Made by a program: the position numbers and the translations under genes. Below, in pieces: positions 1 to 8,567 of a stretch of 64,000 nt of DNA. This stretch comes from Aerococcus loyolae (lineage in GTDB: Bacteria; Bacillota; Bacilli; Lactobacillales; Aerococcaceae): assembly GCF_002871915.2 (NCBI RefSeq), contig NZ_CP126958.1:124001-188000 (forward strand). Reading direction: 5' to 3'. Under the pieces are notes generated by a model. That model was not told the origin of the DNA, did no database searches, and saw only the letters and a list, made by a program, of their open reading frames with translations. Every line of letters begins with the position of its first letter. Positions within the stretch are counted from its first letter, which is position 1.

Positions 1-2
1 CT

Positions 3-458
3 TTCTCTAACGGTTTATGTAAGATTAAACTTACCGGTAAAGAATTAAGAGAAAACTTGGAAAAAAATGCCGAATATTTTGCCTTAGATGACCAAGGCAA
101 GCTAGTAATTAGTGAGGACTACCTCAATCCTAAAGTTGAAGTTTATAACTATGATATTTATTCTGGGATTGACTACACGATTGATGTGTCTAAAGACCGA
201 GGCCAGCGGATTGTTCAACTCGATTATCAGGGGCAAGAAGTTAAAGATGATGATGAATTATACCTAGCCATTAACCAATATCGGATGGCGGGAGGCGGTA
301 ACTTCCCGCATTTCTCTAGAGATAAGGTCCTAGAAGAACTGACTACCGACATTCCTAATTTAATCATCAATTATTTCGCTGACCATGACCTTGTTGAAGT
401 CCCAGAAAACGACAATTATCAAGTGATAGGTTATCAAGCAATCAGTGACGATATTTAG
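3..458 (+). CDS. 5'-nucleotidase / 2',3'-cyclic nucleotide phosphodiesterase, C-terminal fragment
   Basis: The reading frame is open from the first bases of the window, so the gene starts upstream and only about 151 C-terminal residues are seen. They contain the hallmarks of the 5'-nucleotidase C-terminal (substrate-specificity) domain: GIDYTIDVS, then RIVQLDYQGQ, then an ALNxYR-like stretch (LAINQYRMAGGGNFP) with the glycine-rich turn that follows the second base-stacking aromatic. Family members are usually exported enzymes that dephosphorylate extracellular nucleotides for salvage; the signal peptide and metallophosphoesterase domain would lie outside the window. The gene ends 23 bp before a LacI-type regulator on the same strand, which may belong to the same transcript. 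Identity is good at family level; substrate is not resolvable. Confidence 0.75.
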   Translation, partial: FSNGLCKIKLTGKELRENLEKNAEYFALDDQGKLVISEDYLNPKVEVYNYDIYSGIDYTIDVSKDRGQRIVQLDYQGQEVKDDDELYLAINQYRMAGGGNFPHFSRDKVLEELTTDIPNLIINYFADHDLVEVPENDNYQVIGYQAISDDI

Positions 459-481
459 ATCAAGGTGTTGAAGGTGAGTAG

Positions 482-1459
482 ATGACAACTTTAAAGGATA
501 TTGCCAAGGCAACAGGTTATTCTGTATCAACGATTTCTAGAGTATTGAGAGAAGATCCTACCCTATCCGTTAAAAGCTCTACCCGTCAAGAGATTAATGC
601 TGTGGCGCAGGCCATGAACTATGCCATTCGTGGCGTCAGTAGCTATGCCTATGATATTCTCGTTATCCATAAAGATGACCATTTCCGCGACCATATTGAC
701 AATGCCTACTATTTTAATATGCGTTTTGGCATCGAGTCCATCGTTCATGAATATGGTTACAGCTGTTATTTTGTTCCTATTAGTCGCTTAAAGAAATTTA
801 AACGGACTTTTGATGGCATCCTTTTATTGGGCAATTTTACTCAGGAAGAGCAAAAAGAGATCCTTACTTCTTACCACAATTGTCCCATTGTTACGGTTTG
901 TTTAATGAATTTTTTCCCTGATCACATGGATCAGGTGGCCTATGATATTGAAAAAGCCATGGAACTTTTACTAGACCAGGTCGCTGATGAAGGTTATCAT
1001 TCCTTAGTCTATGTGTCTGGTGAGGAAATTGACCAGGCCCATTTGATGAGTAGTAAGGAACAAATCCTACGGGCTATCTTGCCGAAGTACCCGACCATTG
1101 ACTGCCAACAAATTATTTCCATCAAACAAAGTTCCTATTCCGGCACACAAGCCGCTAAGAAATTCTTTAGTCAAAGCGAGGCCTTGCCTGATGTTATCAT
1201 CTGTTCCAATGATCCCATCGCCTTTGGCTTTTTAGGGGTCATGCAAGATTTAAACATTGATCTGCCACTCCTATCCATCAACGGTGATTCCTATGGGGAA
1301 GTGACGACCCCACAACTGACTAGTGTGGATGTGAGAACTGAAGAAATCGGTCAGGTCGCAGTGGAAAGGTTGTTAGAGCGTTTGAAGGATCCCCAAGCCC
1401 CCTATCAAAAAATCCTAATCCAACCCCAAATGCTCTTGCGGCAAAGTCATTTGCCCTAG
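482..1459 (+). CDS. LacI/GalR-family transcriptional regulator
   Basis: 325-residue protein with the normal LacI layout. Residues 1-22 form the helix-turn-helix (TLKDIAKATGYSVSTISRVL), followed by a hinge-helix region to about residue 60. The periplasmic-binding-protein-like core spans about 60-320 and contains the typical ICSNDPIAFGFLGVMQ and TTPQLTSVDVRTEEIGQVAVERLL segments. Such proteins repress sugar or nucleoside genes until a small ligand binds. The start is supported by AAGGTGAG 7-14 bases upstream. It lies directly behind the nucleotidase fragment. Its last 16 codons plus stop are part of a 61-bp sequence repeated exactly at 6006-6066, which suggests that the DNA downstream was inserted here. 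The ligand and target genes cannot be read from the sequence. Confidence 0.88.
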   Translation: MTTLKDIAKATGYSVSTISRVLREDPTLSVKSSTRQEINAVAQAMNYAIRGVSSYAYDILVIHKDDHFRDHIDNAYYFNMRFGIESIVHEYGYSCYFVPISRLKKFKRTFDGILLLGNFTQEEQKEILTSYHNCPIVTVCLMNFFPDHMDQVAYDIEKAMELLLDQVADEGYHSLVYVSGEEIDQAHLMSSKEQILRAILPKYPTIDCQQIISIKQSSYSGTQAAKKFFSQSEALPDVIICSNDPIAFGFLGVMQDLNIDLPLLSINGDSYGEVTTPQLTSVDVRTEEIGQVAVERLLERLKDPQAPYQKILIQPQMLLRQSHLP

Positions 1460-1469
1460 TCCCAGCTAG
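1409..1469 (+). repeat. 61-bp direct repeat, copy 1 (3' end of the LacI gene)
   Basis: These 61 bases (16 final codons, stop and 10 following bases of the LacI gene) recur without a mismatch at 6006-6066. The offset between copies is 4597 bp. Copy 1 is the functional one because it is in frame with the regulator. Confidence 0.95.
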
Positions 1470-1514
1470 CATGCTAGACTAAAAAGTTTTATTTGGCATA
1501 CCATACCGATGAGA

Positions 1515-1676
1515 GTGTGACAAAAGTCAAAAGAGCCCTGAAGAGCTACGCATACTATATCTGCAACTCGCTTACGCTTCGAACAGCTATAGCAACTGAA
1601 ACAAACTATGGAAGATAGGCGCAAGCCTATCGCACATAGTTCGTGAAGTGGACGTCAGGGCTGACTTTTGGAACAC
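1515..1676 (+). repeat. Small inverted-repeat element (MITE-like) with nested hairpins
   Basis: The ends of this roughly 160-bp stretch are imperfect inverted repeats: a left arm at 1515-1541 reading GTGTGACAAAAGTCA then GCCCTGA, matched by a right arm at 1655-1676 whose complement reads GTGTTCCAAAAGTCA then GCCCTGA. Inside is a second nested hairpin, AACTATG (1604-1610) with CATAGTT (1635-1641) enclosing GATAGGC-GCAA-GCCTATC (1614-1631). It carries no convincing ORF. It could be a non-autonomous mobile element or a structured RNA; no other copy is seen in this window. Confidence 0.55.
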
Positions 1677-1850
1677 ATTTTGATTAGAAGGTTCGTATTT
1701 TGAAATGAGTCTGGGACAAAAGCCTCAAAACAAAAAGGGTTAAGAAGTTAGTTTTCACTAATTTCTTAACCCTTTTACTTAAAATTAGGTATTAAAAAAG
1801 CACCCTGTTATAATATTAGTAACCACACTAAAGATTAAGGGGTGCTTCTT

Positions 1851-3380
1851 ATGTACATACAATATAACATGAATCAAACAACACTTCCACTAGAATTATC
1901 TGCATGTATCGATCCAGATCATATTGTATTTTCAATCTATAATTTTATTGAATCTCTGGATGAAAAATACTTTGAAAGCTTCAGTACGCAGGACGGTCGT
2001 CCTGCCTATCATCCAAAACCTTTAATCATGGCACTTCTATACGCTTATAGTAAAGGCGTATTTAGCGGAAGAAAAATAGAGGAACTGATGGTTGAAAATT
2101 TACCCATGCAGTGGCTAGTCGCTCAACAAGTTATTAGCTATCGAACGATTAATCGCTTCCGTTCTTCAGAAAATTGCAGATCTTTATTAGAAAATCTATT
2201 CGTTGAGTTTACCACTCAGTTAAAGTTAGAGAAATTAATTCATTTAGAAAATTGCTTTATAGATGGAACTAAAATTGAAGCGAATGCCAATAAATATTCT
2301 TTTGTTTGGAAAAAGGCAACTGAAAAATATGCAGAGCGATTAAAAGTGACCTCACGTGAATATTACTTTAATGAAATTCAACCGATGGTTGATGCTGGCA
2401 TCCAATATGATGAAAATTTAGATCTAGAAGAAACGATGCTTCAAGAGATATCTAAAGTGCTTAAGGAAGAAATCGATAAACTCACTGAAGATATTGAGGA
2501 AACTCCTGTAAAAGGGCCAGATCAACGTAAACAAGAACGTCGTCGTTTGAAAAAACATTACCGTAAAGTGAGTCAAGATTTTCTACCTCGCAAACAAAAG
2601 TATGCCAAACAGTTTGAAACATTTAACGGAAGAAATAGCTATTCAAAAACAGATCCTGATGCTACGTTCATGCGAATGAAAGATGACCATATGATGAATG
2701 GGCAATTGAAAGCGGGATATAATATCCAAGTAGCGACTGAAAACCAATTTGTCCTTCATTATGATATTTTCCACAATCCGACGGATACGCGGACTTTACA
2801 ACCCTTTGTTGAAAGTTTTCCTAATTCCCCGAAATGCATTGTAGCTGATGCTGGTTATGGTAGCGAAGAAAACCTTACTTATTTAGATAACCATAAAATT
2901 AACCACTTGATTAAATATAATCGGTTTGATAAAGAGCAGAAAAAGAAACATAAAAAATCAGCTAAAAATATGGATAATTGGAGTTACGATAAGCAAAGTA
3001 ATACTTTTACACATCCTGATGGCACGGTTTATTTCTTTAGTCATCTCCAAAAACGAAAAAATAAAATGAGTGGTTATATTTCTGAAATTCAGGTTTATAA
3101 GCCTTTGGATCCAGAAAATGCGCCGCAAAAGGCGCTTTACTATAATAAAAACTATCAGGAATTAAAGAATATAGAAACACAGAAGCTTTTATCTGAAGAA
3201 GGATCTAGGCTCTTTTTCAAACGGAAAATTGACGTTGAACCAGTTTTTGGCCAGATAAAGGCTATTTTAGGGTTCACTCGATTTAACCTCAGAGGGAAAA
3301 CAAAGGTTAAAACTGATGTTGGATTGGCCTTCATGGCCAATAATTTGAAAAAATATAGCAAAATAAAAGCAAGAAAATAA
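1851..3380 (+). CDS. IS1182-family transposase
   Basis: 509-residue DDE transposase. The N-terminal third contains the DUF772-type segment (RPAYHPKPLIMALLYAY and GRKIEELM) that defines IS1182/ISL-type enzymes. The catalytic part includes CFIDGTKIEANANKY (first Asp), a KCIVADAGYGSEEN block (second Asp) and a C-terminal FFKRKIDVEPVFGQIK block (catalytic Glu), ending with RFNLRGK. The ATG at 1851 is preferred over an upstream in-frame GTG at 1842 because AAGGGG sits 8 bases before it. Full length with no frameshift, so the enzyme is probably active. Confidence 0.93.
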   Translation: MYIQYNMNQTTLPLELSACIDPDHIVFSIYNFIESLDEKYFESFSTQDGRPAYHPKPLIMALLYAYSKGVFSGRKIEELMVENLPMQWLVAQQVISYRTINRFRSSENCRSLLENLFVEFTTQLKLEKLIHLENCFIDGTKIEANANKYSFVWKKATEKYAERLKVTSREYYFNEIQPMVDAGIQYDENLDLEETMLQEISKVLKEEIDKLTEDIEETPVKGPDQRKQERRRLKKHYRKVSQDFLPRKQKYAKQFETFNGRNSYSKTDPDATFMRMKDDHMMNGQLKAGYNIQVATENQFVLHYDIFHNPTDTRTLQPFVESFPNSPKCIVADAGYGSEENLTYLDNHKINHLIKYNRFDKEQKKKHKKSAKNMDNWSYDKQSNTFTHPDGTVYFFSHLQKRKNKMSGYISEIQVYKPLDPENAPQKALYYNKNYQELKNIETQKLLSEEGSRLFFKRKIDVEPVFGQIKAILGFTRFNLRGKTKVKTDVGLAFMANNLKKYSKIKARK

Positions 3381-3427
3381 GAGAATCTACAAATCACGCT
3401 TAAGTAATTTGTAGATTCTCTTTTTTT
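3381..3427 (+). terminator. Intrinsic terminator of the IS1182 transposase
   Basis: A perfect 14-bp stem, GAGAATCTACAAAT (3381-3394) and ATTTGTAGATTCTC (3407-3420), is followed by seven T residues, immediately behind the transposase stop codon. Confidence 0.9.
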
Positions 3428-3453
3428 ATAGTCCGTAGACTTTTGTCCCAGAC

Positions 3454-4350
3454 TCATTTTTTATTTCTAAGAGTCCTTAGATATTTTTTGATTAAATCAA
3501 TCTTAGGGGAGTTCTTGAGATAAATTAATTGGACTGAATAGGGGCTAGGACGGTTTTCGATGGGGAGGTAGCTGATTTCATTTTGAAGGGGCAGGTCAAT
3601 CAGTCCACCGCAGTAATGGGCGATAGCCTGGCCAGTAGCGACAAGCACTTGAATGTGCTGGAAACTCTGTTCGCGACGGATTTGTAATTGGTTGAAGGGA
3701 ATTTCGATAGACCTGAGGAAACCTTCTTGGATATAGGTGGAATCCTCTGATGTGTAGAACAGGATGGGGTAATCTTTGAAAGCAGCTAGAGGAAAGGACT
3801 TTCCTTGGGCGATCGGGTTCTTTTTACTGATTCCCATTAAAATATTATCTGAATAAATCGTTTTTAATTTGAAACGCTTATCATCGAGTTTTAGTGGGTT
3901 GTTTTGATAAACAATCAAATAAGCGATATCAATGAGACCAAATTTCACATCGGATATTAAGTTTTCGATGGCTTGTTCATGGATGGAAAATTGGACATCT
4001 AATTGTTCTTTGGTTTGAATGATGTGCTGGGTGACTAGTAAACCCTCAAAAGGGGAGTGGTAACCGATATTGAGTGACTGATATAGGGCTTTATCCTCTC
4101 CTTGGAGTAAATGAATCGTGGTATCTAAATTATTGATCATGTCTTTGACGTAGTTATAGAAACGCTGTCCTACCGGGGTGAGATGGATACGGTTCTTCTC
4201 GCGGACAAATAATTGGAAACCAATTTCTTCCTCTAATTTTGCGATGCTGATTGATACGGCTCGTTGACTAACAAAATTATTATCTGCCACTTTTTGGAAA
4301 CTTTTTCTTTCGACACTTTCTTGAAAGTAATTTAATTGTTGAAAATTCAT
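3454..4350 (-). CDS. LysR-family transcriptional regulator
   Basis: 298-residue LysR protein. Residues 1-60 are the winged HTH (MNFQQLNYFQESVERKSFQ ... FVSQRAVSISIAKLEEEIG ... LFVREKNRIHLTPVG), and about 90-295 form the effector-binding domain. It is transcribed away from the flavoprotein gene at 4468 with 117 bp between start codons, the usual LysR arrangement in which the regulator controls both its own gene and its divergent neighbour. The stop codon lies inside the right terminal repeat of the IS1182 element, so the insertion fused to the gene's extreme 3' end; length is normal for the family, so at most a few residues were altered. Effector unknown. Confidence 0.88.
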   Translation of the reverse strand: MNFQQLNYFQESVERKSFQKVADNNFVSQRAVSISIAKLEEEIGFQLFVREKNRIHLTPVGQRFYNYVKDMINNLDTTIHLLQGEDKALYQSLNIGYHSPFEGLLVTQHIIQTKEQLDVQFSIHEQAIENLISDVKFGLIDIAYLIVYQNNPLKLDDKRFKLKTIYSDNILMGISKKNPIAQGKSFPLAAFKDYPILFYTSEDSTYIQEGFLRSIEIPFNQLQIRREQSFQHIQVLVATGQAIAHYCGGLIDLPLQNEISYLPIENRPSPYSVQLIYLKNSPKIDLIKKYLRTLRNKK

Positions 4351-4467
4351 TTCGTCCCTCCCGAAATATTATTTCGACTATCATACATTTTACCCTCTTC
4401 CTCATCCTATAGCAAACGCTTACAATATATGTGAATGAAGTAACAATGCTTATAAGGAGGAATAAAA

Positions 4468-6003
4468 ATGACGACTAAAACTTATGATGCCGTGGTGATC
4501 GGTTTAGGTGGGGCAGGGCTTTCAGCTGCTGTAGAATTGGTGGAAGCAGGTAAATCAGTCTTAGTGCTAGAAAAAGGTGAAGACTGGGGCGGCGCCAGCA
4601 AGTGGGCTGCCGAAGGAATCTTTGCGGTAGAATCCAAACATCAACGCAATGCAGGCTTTTATTCGACCAAAGACCAGGCTTTTAAACATTTAATGGAATG
4701 GTCGCACTGGCGGAATAATGGTCGTTTGGTGAGAAACTTCGTTAACCAATCAGCCGATACCATTGAATGGTTAGAAGACCACGGGATGAAGACCGTCCTT
4801 ACTGGGAATATTCAAGACTATCACTGGGAAGATCCAGGCACCTACCATATGTTTGTCGATAAGTACGATTCTTTTGACCGCTTAGTGGAATATCTCAAAG
4901 AAAAAGGCGGTCAAGTAGAGACCAAAGCCGCTGCTAAAAAGTTAATTATGAATAATGACCAATTAGCTGGGGTCGTCTATGAACAAGATGGTCAGGATAT
5001 CGAGGTAGCCACAAAGACCGTCTTTGTGGCTGATGGGGGCTTTATCGGTAATGAAGAGATGGTTGAAAAGTATGTCGATCAAGACGTGAGTGACTGGTTC
5101 ATCGCCGGAGAATGGAAAGCGACCGGTGACGGTATTCGCATGGTTCACGAAGTAGGTGGCCAAGTTAGAGCCATTGCTAACTTCCAAAACCATAATGCTT
5201 GTGTCTACCCAACCTTTGAAGCTGCTGGTGGCGAAAAGGGCAATTATTCCATCAACCAAATCTATTCCCTTCCCTTGCTCTGGGTAAACCGTCGTGGGGA
5301 GCGCTTCACTGATGAAAAGGCTGTTTATGATAGTGTCCTATGGGGGAACGTGACCATGAAACAAAATGGAAAATACTTCTCCATTGTGGACCAAGCCACT
5401 TTAGACCAACTCAAATCAGAGAAGGTGCCTATGATTAACGCTTATACCCGTTACGGGGCAGTGCGCAACTTTATAGATAACTTAGATGCTGATCAACTGG
5501 ATAATCCAGCCCAAGTTTCAGCGCAAAGAAGCTGCGAAGCGGTGACCGGTCCCTTAGAAAACCTAGACGCTGACTGGCAAAAAGCTATGGATGATGGCTA
5601 TGTACTTAAAGGGGACAGCTTAGAAGACTTAGCGGAAAAAATGGGTGTTCCGGTAGAGAACTTTAAGGACAATGTCCAAGCTTATAACCAAGCGGTTGAA
5701 GATGGCTATGACCCAATCTTTAATAAAGATGCTCGTCTCTTACAATTTAAGGTAGAAGAAGGTCCTTTCTATGCCATCAAGGTACGTTCAGCTGTCCTAG
5801 GAACGATTGGTGGGATTGAAGTGGATGAATACTGCCGAGCAATTGGTGAAAATGAACAAGTCATTGATGGGGTTTATGTTGTTGGGGCCAACGCTTCCGG
5901 TATGTATGATAATTCATACTCTGATATCGAAGGAGTTACCTGTGCCTTTGCCTGGGGATCAGGACGGATGGCAGCCCACCAAGCTCTTGACTATCTTAAA
6001 TAA
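4468..6003 (+). CDS. FAD-dependent oxidoreductase, fumarate reductase/ketosteroid dehydrogenase-like flavoprotein
   Basis: 511-residue FAD_binding_2-family protein. The dinucleotide-binding motif is at residues 9-18 (GLGGAGLSAA), followed by LEKGEDWGGASKWAAEG. The C-terminal FAD-contacting segment reads VIDGVYVVGANASGMYDNSYSD then GVTCAFAWGSGRMAA. There is no N-terminal FMN-binding domain, heme motif or signal peptide, so it is a soluble single-cofactor flavoprotein. Members reduce or dehydrogenate carbon-carbon bonds in varied substrates (fumarate, ketosteroids, enoates). An AAGGAGG ribosome site precedes the ATG. The divergent LysR gene is the likely regulator. A copy of the 3' end of the LacI gene begins two bases after its stop codon. 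Substrate is not inferable. Confidence 0.85.
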   Translation: MTTKTYDAVVIGLGGAGLSAAVELVEAGKSVLVLEKGEDWGGASKWAAEGIFAVESKHQRNAGFYSTKDQAFKHLMEWSHWRNNGRLVRNFVNQSADTIEWLEDHGMKTVLTGNIQDYHWEDPGTYHMFVDKYDSFDRLVEYLKEKGGQVETKAAAKKLIMNNDQLAGVVYEQDGQDIEVATKTVFVADGGFIGNEEMVEKYVDQDVSDWFIAGEWKATGDGIRMVHEVGGQVRAIANFQNHNACVYPTFEAAGGEKGNYSINQIYSLPLLWVNRRGERFTDEKAVYDSVLWGNVTMKQNGKYFSIVDQATLDQLKSEKVPMINAYTRYGAVRNFIDNLDADQLDNPAQVSAQRSCEAVTGPLENLDADWQKAMDDGYVLKGDSLEDLAEKMGVPVENFKDNVQAYNQAVEDGYDPIFNKDARLLQFKVEEGPFYAIKVRSAVLGTIGGIEVDEYCRAIGENEQVIDGVYVVGANASGMYDNSYSDIEGVTCAFAWGSGRMAAHQALDYLK

Positions 6004-6005
6004 GT

Positions 6006-6066
6006 AAAATCCTAATCCAACCCCAAATGCTCTTGCGGCAAAGTCATTTGCCCTAGTCCCAGCTAG
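6006..6066 (+). repeat. 61-bp direct repeat, copy 2 (displaced 3' end of the LacI gene)
   Basis: Exact repeat of 1409-1469. Here it is not attached to a LacI gene: it follows the flavoprotein stop codon by two bases and precedes luxS. The likely ancestral order was LacI gene then luxS, with the DNA between the copies added later. Confidence 0.95.
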
Positions 6067-6132
6067 ACCCATAGCTCATTATCACTGCCTGTGTTATTAT
6101 TAATAATGAAAGTGATAAAGGAGCGTGGAAAT

Positions 6133-6618
6133 ATGGCAAAAGTTGAAAGTTTTGATTTAGACCACAACAAAGTAAAACCCCCTTATGTGCGGGTGGCTGG
6201 TCGTGAAGAGGGTCAACATGGTGACCAAATTACCAAGTTTGATATTCGTTTAGTTCAACCTAATGAACAAGCGATTCCTACTGCAGCCCTCCATACCATT
6301 GAACATATGTCAGCGGCTTATATCCGTGACTATCTGGATGGGGTGATTGATCTATCCCCAATGGGCTGTCGCACCGGTTTCTATCTAATCATGTGGGGCC
6401 AAGCGGAGCCAGAAGAAGTGGCGGTAGCTTATACTAAAGTTTTACGGGACATCATTAAGAGCGATTGGTCCGATGTGCAAGGAACTGAAGCCGTTTCTTG
6501 TGGGAACTACCGGGATCATTCCCTCTTTGGTGCCCAAGAATGGGCCAAGAAGATCCTTGACCAAGGCTTCTCCAAAGACCCCTTTGACCGTCAAGTGGTC
6601 CAAGTGACTGAAGATTAG
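6133..6618 (+). CDS. luxS: S-ribosylhomocysteine lyase (autoinducer-2 synthase)
   Basis: 161-residue LuxS. The enzyme splits S-ribosylhomocysteine into homocysteine and DPD, the precursor of autoinducer-2, completing the activated methyl cycle. The metal-binding HTIEH motif is at residues 54-58, the catalytic Cys is in GCRTGFY (Cys79) and the third metal ligand is in SCGNYRDHS (Cys123). The ATG at 6133 is chosen over an upstream start at 6091 because AAAGGAG lies 10 bases before it and LuxS proteins begin near this point ([10 protein letters not shown]). Length matches the family. It stands alone on its strand and is followed by a bidirectional terminator. Confidence 0.97.
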   Translation: MAKVESFDLDHNKVKPPYVRVAGREEGQHGDQITKFDIRLVQPNEQAIPTAALHTIEHMSAAYIRDYLDGVIDLSPMGCRTGFYLIMWGQAEPEEVAVAYTKVLRDIIKSDWSDVQGTEAVSCGNYRDHSLFGAQEWAKKILDQGFSKDPFDRQVVQVTED

Positions 6619-6647
6619 TTTAGGCCAGCAAAACTTAATTTAAGCAC

Positions 6648-6689
6648 AAAAAAAGCGTTATTCCCAAATCGTGGGTCTAACGCTTTTTT
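6648..6689 (+). terminator. Bidirectional terminator between luxS and the aldo/keto reductase
   Basis: Stem AAAAAGCGTTA / TAACGCTTTTT with an inner CCCA/TGGG extension. A-rich and T-rich flanks allow it to stop transcription from both converging genes. Confidence 0.88.
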
Positions 6690-6696
6690 CTGTCTT

Positions 6697-7533
6697 CTAG
6701 AAGGGTTTACTATCAGGATCGGGAGCTTCGATGTCAGCGACTGTATCCAGTAATTCCACATCGCGGGCGGTCAGTTGGATATCAAAGACATCTAAGTTGG
6801 CCTTGATATTTTCTGGGGTTTTTGACCGCGGAAGTGGCACAAAGCCATGGTTCAAGGACCAGGCCAGGGCGATTTGAGCCACGGAGTAACCTAACCGTTG
6901 GGCAATGGCTTGGACTTCCTCATTGTCGAAGATTTCACCTGACCCCAGCGGACTATAACCTTCTAAGAGAATGTTATGTTTCTTACAATACTTCACGATC
7001 TCGTCTTGGGTGAGTCCTGGGGTTAACTTAATTTGGTTAACCATAGGGATAACCTTAGCCGTTTCTAAGAGGGCATCTAGGTGGTAGGGGAGGAAGTTAG
7101 AGACCCCGATGGCCTTGGCTTGGCCTTTTTCATAGATAGTTTCTAGAGCCCGCCAGACTTCGGCGTTCCGTTCTTTATAGCCGGGTTCTTCTCGGTAAGG
7201 CTTGGGATTAGGCCAGTGGATGAGGAGCAGGTCGACATAGTCAGTCCCCAATTTCTCTAAGGATTCTTCAAAGGAAGCTAGGGTATCTTCGTAACCGACT
7301 TTATCGTTCCAAACTTTTGTGGTTAAGAAGATGTCTTTCCGGGGCACGGGACTCTGTTTGATGGCTTGTCCCACTTCGCGTTCGTTCCCGTAGTACTGGG
7401 CAGTATCGATATGGCGGTAACCCACTTCCAAGGCATAGGAGACCGCATTGACCGCCATGTCGCCTTCTAATTTCCAGGTACCAAAACCGATGGCAGGAAT
7501 TTCAACACTATTAGATAACTTATAGGTTTTCAT
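6697..7533 (-). CDS. Aldo/keto reductase
   Basis: 278-residue NADPH-dependent aldo/keto reductase of the 2,5-diketogluconate reductase/prostaglandin F synthase type. The catalytic tetrad is visible as Asp43 and Tyr48 (HIDTAQYYGNE), Lys73 (LTTKVW) and His106 (LLIHWP). The cofactor region near the C terminus reads PLPRSKTPENIKAN. The TIM-barrel length is normal. It is transcribed alone, convergent with luxS. The family reduces a broad range of aldehydes and ketones; the physiological substrate cannot be read from the sequence. Confidence 0.92.
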   Translation of the reverse strand: MKTYKLSNSVEIPAIGFGTWKLEGDMAVNAVSYALEVGYRHIDTAQYYGNEREVGQAIKQSPVPRKDIFLTTKVWNDKVGYEDTLASFEESLEKLGTDYVDLLLIHWPNPKPYREEPGYKERNAEVWRALETIYEKGQAKAIGVSNFLPYHLDALLETAKVIPMVNQIKLTPGLTQDEIVKYCKKHNILLEGYSPLGSGEIFDNEEVQAIAQRLGYSVAQIALAWSLNHGFVPLPRSKTPENIKANLDVFDIQLTARDVELLDTVADIEAPDPDSKPF

Positions 7534-7623
7534 TGAACCTTTCCTTTCTCTTTTTTGTCAGACTGCTTGAAGTTGACTTCATAGTAACACGGATCCGGGG
7601 AGAGACATAACAGTTTGATCTGA

Positions 7624-8388
7624 TCAACGCTGAATGGAAGAAGAATCCTTTTCAATAAAGTGGCGATCGAAAAACTCAACCATGGCTTTAGTGGTCTCGA
7701 TATCCACCAGGTGGCCAGCGTCTTCAGCTAGAAAATGGATATGGGCCTTGGGATTTTGCTTAACAAAGGCTTCCGTCTGGGAAAAGGGTACGCGTTGGTC
7801 TTGGCGGCCGTGCCAGATAAACAAGGGACGTTGGCCTAAGCGCTCACTGTGTCTAGACAGGTCATAATTTTCTAGCCAGGCGATGAGGTCAAAGTAATCA
7901 TCAGGCATGAAACGCTGAGCGGCTTGGGCATGATGGTATAAACGCTCAGCATAGGCTAGCGGTTGGGGTGTTCCCATGAGGACCGCTGCTGCTTGGATCT
8001 CAGGGTGTTGGCTTAGGAGGGCAAAGCTGGTCATCCCACCCATTGATACTCCGGCAACCGCTACTTGGTCATTGGCCAGCTGGCGTTCTTGAAAGAAGTT
8101 GACGATATAGGCAAATTCAAAAAGATTGCTTTGGATACTCTGCCAGAAGGTCTGCGAAGGAATGCCTTGGACCGGGACTTGGCGCTCGCCGTGGTTAGCG
8201 GCATCAGGAACAATGACCCGGCTGCCTAAGCGGGCCAGGCGGCGAGCGGCGGTGAGGTTTAATTCCTTGTGTGACCGCCAACCGTGGTAATAAATAATTA
8301 GAGGTAAGACGTCATGGACCTGGTCTTTGGGCGCGCACTCCAATAAAGGAATGGTGCCGAGCCAACGATGGCGAATAGTGATGGACAC
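7624..8388 (-). CDS. Alpha/beta hydrolase, YitV-like esterase
   Basis: 254-residue alpha/beta-hydrolase. The oxyanion segment is YYHGWRSHK, a conserved DAANHGER segment follows, the nucleophile elbow is GVSMGG, and late acid and base positions are suggested by WHGRQDQRVPF and DAGHLVD. No signal peptide. This resembles the small cytoplasmic esterases typified by Bacillus YitV. A second, diverged member of the same family is encoded at 48243-48980. Its substrate is unknown. Confidence 0.82.
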   Translation of the reverse strand: MSITIRHRWLGTIPLLECAPKDQVHDVLPLIIYYHGWRSHKELNLTAARRLARLGSRVIVPDAANHGERQVPVQGIPSQTFWQSIQSNLFEFAYIVNFFQERQLANDQVAVAGVSMGGMTSFALLSQHPEIQAAAVLMGTPQPLAYAERLYHHAQAAQRFMPDDYFDLIAWLENYDLSRHSERLGQRPLFIWHGRQDQRVPFSQTEAFVKQNPKAHIHFLAEDAGHLVDIETTKAMVEFFDRHFIEKDSSSIQR

Positions 8389-8567
8389 AAAACATCTGCC
8401 TTTCTATCAGAAATTTCGATTTGGGACTTTTAAATAAGGATAAAACAAAGTGGGAGAAAAGTATAAAAAAGCGCCTTTCCGAAGAATTATTTCACCAGGC
8501 GGTATTGAGAAACAGACAGGCTTTTGCCATGATATAATAGAAAGGACCAAAGAGAGAGGATGTCAAT

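Larger units (their letters stand above)
1703..3459 (+). mobile_element. IS1182-family insertion sequence, complete
   Basis: A single transposase gene is bounded by perfect 20-bp inverted repeats at 1703-1722 and 3440-3459 (AAATGAGTCTGGGACAAAAG read inward from both ends), giving an element of about 1757 bp. Strong hairpins lie just inside both ends: 1733-1776 (20-bp arms) and 3381-3420 followed by a T run. Both can block transcription entering or leaving. No obvious target-site duplication is visible. The right terminal repeat overlaps the last codon and stop of the convergent LysR gene. The intact ORF and identical ends suggest recent insertion. Confidence 0.9.

Noticed and set aside
6091-6132. 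Earlier start for luxS at 6091
   Set aside because: It lacks a ribosome site and adds residues absent from LuxS proteins; ATG at 6133 has AAAGGAG.
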